Assembly (NCBI RefSeq): GCF_031755915.1
Contig: NC_083379.1
Coordinates: forward strand, 23,622,001-23,686,000
Source: Ziziphus jujuba
Lineage: Eukaryota > Streptophyta > Magnoliopsida > Rosales > Rhamnaceae
DNA length: 64,000 bases
Reading direction: 5' to 3'
Under the pieces are notes generated by a model. It saw nothing but the letters and a program-made list of their open reading frames with translations, searched no databases and was not told the origin of the DNA. Position numbers and translations under genes: made by a program. Below, in pieces: positions 13,879 to 26,200 of this stretch (position 1 is the stretch's first letter; each line of letters begins with the position of its first letter).

Positions 13879-13898
13879 CCCCCCCCCCCCCCCCCCCC
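13879..13898. repeat. 20-base poly-C run
   Basis: An uninterrupted run of C in an AT-rich setting, followed by GCCCCTGCCCCG. It sits between the short gag fragment and the RNase H remnant. Such runs are unusual in this window and could mark a repair junction or a consensus error. Confidence 0.9.
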
Positions 13899-14089
13899 GC
13901 CCCTGCCCCGTTTGGCTTTCTTTCTCATGCTCATCAAGTAAGGGTCTTCAAATTAAGCCTCAAGAACATAATCCATAAGTATTGGTCGTAATTAGAAGCT
14001 AGCAAAAAGTGCTCCTACAATATGCATCCACAAATTAGAACCCAATTGTTAAAACTCAACCATTAAAAGAGGTTGTACTATCTGCACAT

Positions 14090-14390
14090 AAGCTAATGAG
14101 CCTATAGACTTCCTATTTAATGCATCAGCCACCACATTTGTCTTGCTTGAATTATAATCAATAATGCAATCATAATCCTTAAGCTACTCCATCCATCTCT
14201 TTTGCCTTAAGTTCAATTCCTTCTAGGTAAACAAATACTTAAAGCTCTTATGATCGGTAAAGATCTGACAAGTAGCTCCATATAAGTAGTGCCTCCAAGT
14301 CTTCAATACAAAGATCACTGCAACAAGCTCTAAATTATGAGTCGGATAATTCAGCTCGTGCTTCTTTGACTGTCTAGAAGCATAAGTAAC
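14090..14390 (-). mobile_element. Ty3/gypsy RNase H remnant
   Basis: On the minus strand this reads like the RNase H and following segment of plant Ty3/gypsy pol: [20 protein letters not shown], then [18 protein letters not shown], then LNLRQKRWME, KDYDCIIDYN and VVADALNRKS. In-frame stops interrupt it, for example after KYLFT. It has the same orientation as the gag and LTR at higher coordinates. RT, integrase and protease were not found nearby. Confidence 0.8.
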
Positions 14391-15718
14391 AACTCATTAC
14401 TTTCTAAAAGAAAAATTCTTCCATCAAATCAAAAAGAAAGTTTAGAACTTAAATATAATTTTCTCAAATCAATACTAATGTCATAAAGTTAAAACTGAGA
14501 TTATTCTTTTTGCCTCCAATTATACTCCTAATACATGCAATTATAAGATTCATGCTGCTCATTGATTATCTAATTTTCTTAACTTTGACAAACATCTTTC
14601 TTTTCACCAAATTCATTTAAAGTCATGAAATGAAAATTCTCATACCTATTCTAATGGAGGGCTTTAGATTGCTTATAGAGCTCAACATAATCCTCAATAT
14701 TGTTTGCATCAAAGAGTAAGACTCCACAAGATCAAGTCCAAATTCTCTCAACATTACAAATATCATTCTTGAGAAACCCCAAATTCTTCAAATTTCAAAT
14801 AGACTCCTCGAATTTATACCTTAAGAAATAAAGTAATTTAAATTTTAATTCTAATATCACAACCAAATACTAATAACTATTTACTAGATTCAAACCATAG
14901 GAAAACATTCATCATTTTCTTATGTTCTAGCCATGCCCCCAAAAATCATATTCCTTAGAAGGTCAAGTTATCAACAAGAATATCAACCACCTTAAATCCA
15001 TAAAACATCATCGACATAAAACCCTCAATCTTCAAGAAAACACAATATCAAAACCAAGATCTAACATCATCACCCAAAAGCATATTCCATAAAACCAACT
15101 TATGAAATTTACAGCTTAGTTCTCAACAAGTTGTCCCACACAAGATCACCAAAATGCATCAACCAACTTTGTGTATACTAGACTCTAATATTAAGATCTT
15201 AATTTTCAAGAAATAAAAATAACTACCCTCGAACATTTGACTAGGTCAAGTGAACCCTCTTGTGGATGTGGAAATTTCCAAGTGACATCCGAAAGGAACT
15301 GGAGTCATCCCAACTTGTACAACATATTCATGTAAAACAAAAAAGCGGGTGGTCCTTAAACCAATAAAATATGTCCATCACTACCAAACATAGATAATGT
15401 ATTATATACTTTGTACCTACAAGTCTACTGAAATTGTACACTCGATCTTAAGGCTCTAGCCTAACCATGTCCTCGATAGGGGCAATCTTTTTTTTAAAAT
15501 GTTTCAACTACCTCAGCCTACGAATCTCTGGAAATGGCTACTACCATTGCTCACCGTCCACTGTCCTAAACCTTGAGTGCGTCACTTCTCTGGAATCTAC
15601 TACCCCTGAGGCTATGCCTGCCTCCTCTGTATCCTCCACCATCAAATGATCTTGGGCTAAAGCTGTTCCTTTTAGAAGATCGCTAACTATGGATCTCAAA
15701 AGACATGTCATTATCTGA
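14391..15718. other. Decayed retroelement-associated DNA without a recognisable domain
   Basis: This lies between the RNase H remnant and the gag of the minus-strand Ty3/gypsy element, where protease and RT would be expected. I could not recognise either in any frame. Part near 15.45-15.68 kb has lower AT content and may be the decayed gag C-terminus. The rest is AT-rich and uninformative. Confidence 0.5.
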
Positions 15719-16339
15719 TCAGTGCTTAGACTTGTGCATCATGGTTTGCTTGTCTACCTCCAAGATAACATCTCTCATAGATTGATACTTGAGATGAACA
15801 TCACCTGATATACTCAGCATTATAGGCTTACCCAATTCATCATGAATCCCTGTTTTCTTATTAACCTCATTGACAACCAAATTAGGACAAAACTCTGATA
15901 GCTCCCTGAATCTCCGCTGGTACTTAGAAATTGTCACATTACCCTGAGTGAATGTCTTAACCTTTAGTCTCTTAGTCTTAACCAAGGCTGGAGAGCAGAA
16001 CTCAGTATGAAGAATAATCTTGAACTGTGCCCAAATGTGACATATCTTGGTCCTCTCATGCGTCCACCACTTTCTTGCATTACCCTCCAACATAAAGCTA
16101 GCAATCCTGACTCTATTCTCGTCCAAACATTGCATACCCTTATTTAATATATATAAATATATATAGTTTTTTTTTTCTTCCACATCAACTAGCCAAGATA
16201 AAGCTCCAATAGGGTCCATGGAGCCATCGAAACCCACTACTTCAAGTTTTCGAGCCTGATTAATAGAATACCTAATAAACCCACTCCTTTCGAGTGATTG
16301 AGCCAAGCGCTCAACACGATGCTCTAAATAAGTAGACAT
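15719..16339 (-). mobile_element. Ty3/gypsy gag, partly open
   Basis: A 206-codon open frame encodes a retrotransposon gag protein (capsid precursor). It contains VVGFDGSMDPIGALSWLVDV (the usual start of the gag domain), RVRIASFMLEGNARKWWTHE, SPALVKTKRLK and ISKYQRRFRELSEFCPNLV. A stretch of about 15 residues around residues 54-68, encoded by an AT-rich segment, looks like an insertion into the domain. The primer binding site and LTR lie upstream at 16522-19356. Downstream pol is mostly missing, so the copy is not autonomous. Confidence 0.85.
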
Positions 16340-16521
16340 ATCTGCACGTTCAACTAAGCTTGCTATAAACTACGTCTACCTTCTCGCAACATTAGAAAAA
16401 ATTTCTATATGAAAGAATAAGCCAAAATATAATTAACACCGAATAAAAGAGTTGGTATGGAAGGTAAAACACAGGATGTGTTATACAGCAATGCACAACC
16501 CTGAGGAATTTACAACCTAGA

Positions 16522-16533
16522 GCTCTGATACCA
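16522..16533 (-). other. tRNA-Met primer binding site of the Ty3/gypsy element
   Basis: The minus strand reads TGGTATCAGAGC, complementary to the 3' end of initiator tRNA-Met, the usual primer of plant LTR retrotransposons. Two bases separate it from the CA end of the adjoining LTR, as expected. Confidence 0.9.
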
Positions 16534-16535
16534 AG

Positions 16536-19356
16536 TGGATAAGACCGGCCCAGAAAACCCTCCCAGGATCTCCCAAGTGGTCCCACCTAGTGAAGTCCCA
16601 TTAGACAATCCTTAAAGGATATCCAATAGAATCTTACTTAACATGTGGACAAACGAATACAAGCATTATCAATAATACCTCAATATATAAATATAAAACC
16701 ACAACAACATAAAAGTCCACAACTATGGTGCACAACCAGCCTATTGTACTACAAGCCATAACTACACATATATATAATATGGACTTTACTATGTCGAATA
16801 TTTAGATCAGAGAATTCTAAGAGTATTTCCAAAGTTTAGAAGAACAAATAAATAATAAATAAATCTAGAAAGATAAGGATGAATAAAGAAATATGGATAC
16901 TGCTGCTGCTGTGGAAAGAAGGAAGTGACAAGCGATGCTTGAGGTAGACTGCCACTAACTGTCTGGACCTAGCGGAACAAATTTAAAACAAATAAAACTT
17001 GAGATAAATAAATCTCAATGAGTAGCATAGTATAAATAAGAAAGCAAAAATTTATTTCCGTAAAATTTTCTCTCAAGACTTCTTGTTCAACTCTTTTGAA
17101 AGGTTTCCCTTTTTAAAATCATTTCGCAAAACCCAAACTTATGCCCCAATTCAATATCATGAGACATATGCTCAAAAGGGTATAAAATTAATGATCATTA
17201 TAATATTGTAAAATATCTTAATCAATATATAAATATTGAGTATAAAATATTACAAACACAATTTCACAAAATAATTATGAAATTGTAGTAATACCCACAA
17301 TATTGGAAAACCAACAATATATTCTGAACATATACAGTGTACCATACGCTATATCAAACCGTAAAATGTAAAATACATCCACCTCACAACCCTTAATGTA
17401 TGAAAGGTATCATGAAAATAATAAATCGTTAGGATATACCTAACCTCATGGTCCATGGCAATAATAAATCTATGGAATGAACCCAATCCAGCCTCACTGC
17501 ACCATGGCAATAATCAACTTGTGGGATGAACCCAACTTCATGATCCGTGGCAAACCCACGCACTATACTATAATACTGATCTGAAACATTGGTACTATAT
17601 GGTAAATCAATTAAAAATAAACAATACAGTATCCGTAAAACAATCTTATGAGATCGTATTTTTCCAAATGATACTGTATCATAAATCATAATTTAATATT
17701 CAAACTCAACCACTTGCTTAAATATTTCAAAATTTTCAAATCATAATTTTATGCTAAAACCAGAAATACTACAGTGAAATATATATCATCATAAACCAAT
17801 AAAACACATAAAATTATAAAATATTTGAACATGCTTAAAATCATAAAATTTTCAATCTACTTTCTCAAATCAATTAATTTCTAAAATGGTTTAAAATCTC
17901 AATTCAAATACCAGAATATTTAAATAACATGATCCACAAGTTCACTATGAACTCATCAGAGTTAGAAACTATTTAAAATCTTATCAAAATCCATATAAAA
18001 TAATAACACATATATATAAATGCTTATATTCATATATGCATAAAGTAATCATTTAAATCAAATGATATATACGTAAAATAACCGAACCATATATATTATA
18101 CTAGCCTAAAACATTTTTAAAATATAATTACTCACAGTACTGGAGATGTTAACTCCTGCTATCCTGTAGGGCCGCCTTTAGAATCAACACGAGTGTCTGT
18201 AATATAATAAAAATATTTCTTATGCTACAACAACTAGACCAAAGATATTCATGTACACCAAATGTCTTAAAATGATTTATACAACTATATAATTACATAA
18301 ATTAGACACCGACCGACCCAATTATACTGCGTATCCTTAGGATGCTGTACCCAAAATTAGGACTTTTCACCCAAAGGCTAATATTTCAAAATTGAACCTC
18401 CTAATTGGTCCTAATAATATCTAATTTCACTAATCCAACTTTAATTTTGTCCAAACACGGTCAAATTTATTCGATATTTAACTAATTGATCTAAAAATGG
18501 AAAAAAATATCAAACAACCTCCAAAATTCACAAACTGTATATTAATGGAAAGCCCAAGAGATAAGTAATGCAATGGTGTACTCACCTCGGTCCATAAGTG
18601 TCACCGGTGGCCGTAAAAGTTGTTGCAAAACTTGGCCAAATTCCACATGGATGTATCTCTTAAATGGTGAGGAATCTTGGCAAACGGAGCATGGAAATGA
18701 GTTCAAAGGGTCCAAAAATTATACAAAAGGTGTGTGGATTAGCCTGAAACGGCCAAAAAATGGCCAAACGACCGAAGAATGCAAAATCGCCGCCGTTGGC
18801 TTCAAACAGCCAATCTCGATATGTTGACCAGCAGTTTGGCGTGAAATTTTGCCAACGTAGTTGCCCGTGGGTGGGTAACAAGGGTGGCTAGCACGTGCAT
18901 CTAGGTGGTGGCTGGAGTTGGGAAAAACGGTGATGACCCAGTTGAGTGTTAAATGGGTTCGTGGCGACCTGATTTGAATCCGTGGGTCTAGAGAGAAAGT
19001 TCTCAGGTTTGGGGGACAAAATAGATATTTTAGAACTTATTTCCTATTGGGCATGCTTTCTAACATTTATATATAAAGCCTTGGGTCACTAATAGATGAA
19101 AACTTGGGACTGGTTTGAACATTGATATAAAACTGATATTTGAAATTTTACAGCACCATAACTTTTTATCCGTAACTCAGAATTTGGCGTGCTGCTAGTC
19201 TACGAACTCGTATCAATGAGCTTTACTCAATGATATATTAGTTAAACCAAAACAATCTTCATCATAGAAAAAGTCAATGTTTGACCCACATACTGTCCAT
19301 TTGGTCAAACATGATCAAACTCGTACAACAAGAATATTTTGGTACGGGTTGTTACA
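16536..19356 (-). mobile_element. Long (2.8 kb) 5' LTR of the Ty3/gypsy element
   Basis: In the element's direction this starts TGTAACAACCCGTACC at 19356 and ends GGTCTTATCCA at 16536, next to the primer binding site. TG...CA ends and the TGTAACAACCC start are common in plant Ty3/gypsy LTRs, and LTRs of 2-4 kb occur in some chromovirus lineages. No protein is supported inside it. A second copy (3' LTR) was not found at lower coordinates, so the element has lost its 3' part. The bases just outside (19357-19361, attac) would be the target duplication but have no visible partner. Boundaries come from motifs only. Confidence 0.7.
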
Positions 19357-21754
19357 ATTACTTAAAAAAAAAAAATGTCTTTTTATAGTGCCATACAAAT
19401 TTAGATTAAAGGCTTTGTACTATGGGGTATATTGGTATGGCAACTTTCGAGGTAATAATAAGGATTGCTAAAATTCAAATCACAATTTTTAGATTTACAT
19501 TTATGATGGTTAAGTGCTTTTATTCTATTAAACTGTCACCTTGGTTGTTTATTTTTACTTTTATAATGTGTGCCTCATTTGATTTTCATATGGCTGTAAA
19601 TAAGCTAAAAGTAAGGTCCAGAATAAGATTTTTATTTTTTTATTGTTCTATTAACATAATCATTTGCTTCTTTTATTGTATTTTATGTGAATTTTCAAAA
19701 ATACCCTTTTTGATTAAACATTTAGCAAACTCTAACTAAATAATGTTAAATTGTTTAGAAAACATCAACCAAACAATATTTAGTTGTTAAATACATATCA
19801 ATCGAACAATATAAATATGTTCAGATAATAAGAACTAAACATGCTTTTAACCTTTAACAAAAAAAAAAAAAAAAAAACATGCTTGTAACCTTTGAATTTT
19901 TTTTTATTTTTTATAGTAGCATTATATAACTATAATTTTTCAATCATATGTAATATAATTTATACACTTAAATTATTTAATTGTTTTAAATATAATTTTA
20001 TTTTATTGTAATATTTTTAATAAATGTTTTGATTATTTGAATATTTTGTGGAATAAACATCTTCATCATAAATAATTTTCTTTAAGACAATTTAATGAAA
20101 TTTTGTAAAAATTAAATTATACTTGGATAAATTAAATATTTGTTTCTACTATGGAAAAGAATTCATTTTTTATATTAAAAATATGTTTAATTGTAGTTTG
20201 TTGAACAATTTATATTGTTTGGTAATATGTACCGAACAATATTAACATTGTTTAGTTGGAGTGTACTAAATAATTTAACATCATTAATAATGCTAAAGTT
20301 ATCAAAATATTTGTCAATTTAATTTATCAGATGATATAATAATGTTTAATTTGCTTATTCATTTGAATGTTTATTTTTTCATATTCAAATTAAATGTAAT
20401 CTATTAAACATATGTTATTTGATAAATATTTCAATATCTATAAAATTACCATTAATATTATTCAACTGTAATCTATTAAACATCTAATAAATAATGATAT
20501 TTTAAAAAATTTACATGAATATAATGGAAAAAGCTAAAGTGGTAGTATAAAAAAATAATATCCATTTTTAACTGTTATAAAGTTGTAGAAAAATAACCAA
20601 ATCCAAACCCCCAATATAATTCAATTCAACTAGAAAACCAACCGAATGGAACAATTAGTTTTTCAACTTGGAAAATTAGTTTCAGTCTATTAACCGATTA
20701 ACCTACCAAAATCTCTTTAGTATGAAAAGCCGACGGAATCGACTATTGCACACTCATATTTGGCAATAACTTGATGAATTGTTTAATATTGAAAAGTTAT
20801 AACATTTGGGTTATTTTTGGATAATATCCATGGTAGGCCCTCTACTATTTCCATGATGAATCGAGATTACATAATCAAAACCGTGTGGAATGCCCTTTTT
20901 TTTTTTTTGAAAAAGGAAAATTTTTCAAATGGGTATTGACCCAATTATTCACAAGTCAAAAACGGATCATCTCAACATTTTCTGCAATCTTCAATGATTA
21001 ATTGCTACAAGCTACCTTTGTGAATTTGATGAATAATCCATCGGATAATGCTTTGGAGCTACACTACTCATCATGGTCAGATGCCTAACAACAAATCAAA
21101 ATTTGCCAAAATCCTAATATTACATAATATATCTTGCAATTGCAGGTCCTAGAAACCAATATTTTCGCAACATGTTCATCAACTGCAGGTTCGTTAAATG
21201 CTTTGGCAATGTAACAATCCCGCTGGTTTTTGATCTTGATCAGTTGGTTTCTGCTAGCTCTCCCAAAAACTGCTAATTGTGATAATCAAGAAAAGGAAAA
21301 TAAATAAGATGGGGAAGAGGTTTTGTTCATTATCGTGTATCTCCATAAATTCAAGCTAGTGAATCATATGTACTGTTCTTTTAAACGCTTCCTTCAAAGT
21401 TTAGACCCAGGTAGCAAATAATTCTGTTTTTAAGATTTTAATACAAAAGGAGTAAAATAGGAAAGACAAAGCCATATAATGAGGAAGAAGTGAATCATCC
21501 CTTTTTATCCCCAAAAAAAATAAAATAAATAAAATAATGACTGTGTTTAGAAATATTGTTTTACCTTATACTATGGTGGCGATATTACCACGGGATGCTT
21601 CGCTAAATAGCACAATATTGATAATGCGATCGATCGCCTGTCAGTATTTATAACTTGTATTTTTCCAACTTTTATAGGATTGACTCGATTGAACCTATTT
21701 ACCATTTGCTATGTATGTTAATGCAACTTACCTTCTAATACAACTTACCTTCTT

Positions 21755-21792
<38 letters not shown>

Positions 21793-22985
21793 CCCTTGTT
21801 TGAAGGAAGGGTTCACACTTGAAAATTAATAATGTATAAAATCGTGAGATAGAAAACACAAATTATGTGTTATTTTGCAGAACAATGATATATGGTTTTT
21901 GATTTTAATAATATTAGAATTATCAAAATATTTATCAAATTTATTTATTAAATAATATAATTGATAATATGATAATTTTTAATTTATTTAATTTTTTAGA
22001 TTATTTATCTAAAAGTTTATTTTTCTGATTTAAGTTATACAAAAATATCAATAAATAATATTTTAACATATTTTATTTAATAAATATTTTAATAGCTGTG
22101 CATTATTACTGACTTGGTTTTTGATTTTTTTCTATTTAATTGTTTCTACGTTGCTTTTTTTTTTTTGTGTGATAATTTGCTTATTACAATATATAAATAT
22201 GTATATTGACAAAGCTTATTGCAAATATTTGCTAGTGTTAATTTGTTAGAACTTATTAAACATTGATTCTAAATTTGAAGAAAATAAAAAAAGCACAAAG
22301 AAACACCAATACAATTTCAAATAATTTTTAATTAACCAAAAAAAAGGAATACAATTTCAAATAGTATAATTAAACAAAATGCCTGCTTTTCTTTATTTTT
22401 TAGTGATATGAGAGTGAGGATTAAATTCAAAATGGATCAAATAGGATGAAAAAAAAATTATACAATCCATATATATTTTTTTTTCTGAATATACGAACAA
22501 GAAATTATTTTTTATTAATTTTTTTTGTTGGTACAGTAAATTGTTGGGTTTTATTCCTTTCCCTTCAAAATATGAAAAAGAAACAAAATTGTAAACATAT
22601 AATGACATAAAGGCCCCCGTAAACCACATAAAGGAGCGTGTTCTTATTTTTACATGTTGGTCGAGAAACCGAGGCTTCCCTGCGAGTCAATAGACTCAAT
22701 ACGGCAGCTGAGGAAATTAAGAGTAGTCGGGTGCATGTAAATATACCTGTACGCCACAGGCTCTTACCAATAGAAATTAAACATTAGGGAAAATAAAGGC
22801 AAAAGTGTAAACAAAAATATCGAAAGTACGATAATACCCCCATATTATTACGTGTCAGTCAATGATTTGTTATTAATTTTGTCTTATACAAATGTATGAG
22901 CTATATTTCGCGGACATTTCCTTCTTTATAAATATTATTGTAAGATAAAAAAGAAAAAGAAAAAGAAAAAAGAAATAGAAACTCG
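19357..22985. other. AT-rich intergenic DNA upstream of RING1
   Basis: No gene is supported. The stretch is A/T-rich with many short repeats and contains a 36-base poly-T run at 21757-21792. A segment near 21.1-21.35 kb is less AT-rich but matches nothing I recognise. The final 300 bases are the likely RING1 promoter, with somewhat higher GC near 22.65-22.77 kb; no TATA box was chosen. Confidence 0.6.
21757..21792. repeat. 36-base poly-T run
   Basis: An uninterrupted T run preceded by T-rich sequence. It could be the tail of an inserted retroposon on the minus strand, but no body of one was recognised beside it. Confidence 0.9.
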
Positions 22986-22989
22986 GTGA

Positions 22990-23115
22990 GACCACGAGCC
23001 TCAGCCTCTACCCCTCCGCCTCTCTCTCTCTTTCTCGCTGGTCAGCCACACTTGGCCACCACCTTCCTTTCTCTCTATTTTTCTTTTTCTCTCTCTTTGT
23101 TTCTCTCCCTAAAAT
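22990..23115 (+). promoter_or_regulatory. CT-rich leader upstream of RING1
   Basis: A pyrimidine-rich tract of repeated TCTCTCTCTTTCTC words lies about 100-230 bp before the RING1 start codon. Plant genes often carry such Y-patches or GAGA-type tracts around the transcription start or in the 5' UTR. The role here is inferred from position only. Confidence 0.5.
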
Positions 23116-23223
23116 TGCAGAACACCACCATAACCGCAACACCACCTCCACCACAACCAATTAGCTATTACATAGCTACATAAGCGTTCCATTTTTCAAT
23201 AGAATTTGCTTGAAAGAGAAGCA

Positions 23224-26200
23224 ATGCCGGCACAGAAGCGGTCGCACGATGCTTTGGAAGATGATCCTATACAAAACAACCACGAAAACGGCCATGAACA
23301 GCCGGAAGACGACGAGGGTACGTGTTATTTTGCTCAAATACCCACAAACCAACACCAAATTTTTCCATGACGCAAAGAGACTTTTGTTTTTGCGTGCGTA
23401 TGGTTCTGGATTTATTGTTTCTGATTATTGTTTGTTGTTCATGGCGTTCTGGGTTCCTGTTCTTTCTCAGAATCCGATCGAAGCCCTTCGTCGAGCAATG
23501 GAGACAGAGACGAGTAAGCTTGCTTTACCAGTTTTTTTTTTCTTTTTATGTGTTTAAATTTTTTTTTTTTTCCCTTCTTCTTCTTCTTCCCCTTCTACTT
23601 CTTTTTTCTCCTCTTAAATCATACACGTTTTCATGTTTTTGAAAGTGTTTGATGCTTGAATGCTGGGTCTGATTTGGGATCCGCATGGTTTTCTTCGTGC
23701 AACTGCTTGTTTATTGTATTGTACGAGCGGTTAAGGGGACGAGCTATGTGGATTTAAGGTGTATTCTAGTATATGTTGAAATGGCTCTTTGTTGATTGGT
23801 TTTATCTGCCTCTTCCTCTGGTGGATTAGTAAGTTCTTCTTTAGCACCAAGGTTGGTGGAGTTGGGTTTTGGATCTTTCTAGTTATAATCATTGCTTTGG
23901 TGATTTCGGGCCTCAATTTATCGGTATGAACACATTTGAAGCATGCTTCTCTTTTGTAGTTGATTTCTGGTTGCAGTATCGCAAACCAGTTGTTCTTTTA
24001 TTGGCTGTAACTTGCATGGAGCTGCTTAACAGAGATGGTTTGGTTCGTGGTGATTGCTCTGGCTGTGGTTGGGTCATTTTTTAGAGAAATTATTCAAGTG
24101 GAAGTTGGTAAAAGTTTGCCCTCTTAACATCCATCTGAGGATACGGAAATATGTGAATGATAAACGGCGCCTATTGGGTATTCTAATTCCTTGCATGCTC
24201 AATAGCTCTTCTGTTTTTGTTTGCTCAAGATCCGGCAATTCTGCTATGGATTTGGAGAAAGGCTTACAATCTGAGGGAAGGGGAAACTTTTAAGTGCACT
24301 GAATTATCTGCTTCATGCCCAATATGGTGAATGCTTTCTGTGGATATGTGTTTAATGTTGAAGATTTTTCGAGAGAAGGAAGCAGTATCGACTGTAGCAA
24401 TAACGTTCTCCAGTTGAACATTTGTTTTGTTCGATGTTATATTTATGCTATTTCTCCTGTTTTGATCTGATTTAATAATAATAAAATAAATACCTTTGGT
24501 TTTCCTTTGTTTAATGTGATTAAAATAAAGACAAGGACGCCAATGTGCTTTTTGAATTGGCCAATCCTGCATTCTCACAAAATTTTTTAATCTAGTCTCT
24601 GCATGGATAAAAAAGCTGGTAAATTGTTATGAGAAATACAATATAACCAGGTTTGTGAATAAATCAGTAGCTTTAAAAGGTCGGTATTTTTTTTTCTTTT
24701 TTGGCCCCATTCTGTGCATCTTTATTTGGGTTTGGGTTCGGATTTGAGGGAAGGGATTTCTGCAGAATATTAATTGTCTCTTTTCTTCTTATTATTATTA
24801 TTGTTATTTTCTTTTCTTTTTCCATTATGGGGGGTGTTAATTGTGCATTTTTCATATAATCAACCGCCCTTTTTGCTCATGTACCTGCAGAAAAGGTTTT
24901 AAATAAGTGTGTATAAAAGAATAACAGAAACTGCACAGTATCAATCTATCTATCCAATGGAGATCTTGATACATACTGATGCGTATATTGGTGTTTATAT
25001 GTAGATATATCATGGTGAAGTTGGCAGAGATACGCAAGGAAGTTCAGTGTCCTATCTGCTTAGGTATGGTTGGATAAATTAAAACAGATTCAAGATTTCA
25101 AGCGAGCAATATAATTTGTTCTTTGTGTCTTGCCACATCATGATGACTACAATATCTGAAATTCACTACTTAGGTTTTGACGAGTAAGCATTATTGTGTA
25201 AGACACCATGTATGAAATGTCATGTGTCAACTTCTAAAAATCTTCTGCCAGGTATATGATGGAAACCCTAGTGGCCTCATTATTTTATATAGAAACTTCA
25301 TTGCAGTCATCATCTTCAGGTTTAATTTGCATTTGAAATGAATGCTAGAGGCTCAAAAATATCAAAACTGCTCTTATTGTTAATATGATTTCCACACAGG
25401 AACCTTGTACCATTTTTTATCTTCCAGTTTTAACTGCTTGTTGTCTATTATATTTTGATATGGACTGTGCAACGCCACTGAACCCTTGATTATAAAAATA
25501 AAGAATGAAATTTTCTGTGTACTTCTACCAAGTTTCTGTTACTTTTGATACACTATCCATGAATTAAGAGGGGACACTCTTTTGGATTATGTTCTCTTTA
25601 ATTTGTTACTGAATTCCATAACCGACTAGCCATCAAGTTATTGCAAGAGGTTATGATCTTTAAGTACATCTGATTATTGATCTATACTGCTTGTTTTATA
25701 TCCAAAGAACATCATTTTCATGCTGAAGTGGTGCATGCCCAGTATGCATCTTTGCATGCTTGCCTCCTATGTATGGCATGTACTTGATTGACCTATGGAT
25801 CAAGATACACCAGTACAATCTTGATTCTTAATCCTGCACTTGGTTAGCTTCATAACTTTAATTTGTCAGCCAATTTTGAGCTGAAATATATTTCTGAAGT
25901 AAATTTACAGTTATCATGAATCATTTTCTTAGTTCTTCGTTAGGCATCTCTTATAAAATAATTTTTTTTTGGCATTATATTGCATTTTTTTTTGTATCCT
26001 TCTGTTCAGCATGAAAAATTGATTGAAATCTCTGGTGGAAGTGAAGGACTGAATAAAATATCTTTCAGTCTTTAATTATTTACAATCTTGAAACACATTT
26101 TCTTTGCTTCTATGGAAAAAATGCAGAAACAAATGGTTAGAATTCTTGATAAAGGAAGCCAGTGTAGATTGTTTCCCCTTTACTAAAAATATTATTTCTT

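Noticed and set aside
16520..16535. tRNA-Met gene fragment
   Set aside because: Only the 12-base primer site is present, adjacent to an LTR end. No cloverleaf can be formed around it. The same holds at 33886 and 46644.
18573..18880. Protein genes inside the long LTR
   Set aside because: Short frames on both strands without domains, lying within the inferred 2.8-kb LTR.
21100..21350. Gene or pseudogene exon on the minus strand
   Set aside because: Base composition is mildly coding-like, but translations contain stops and match no family I recognise.
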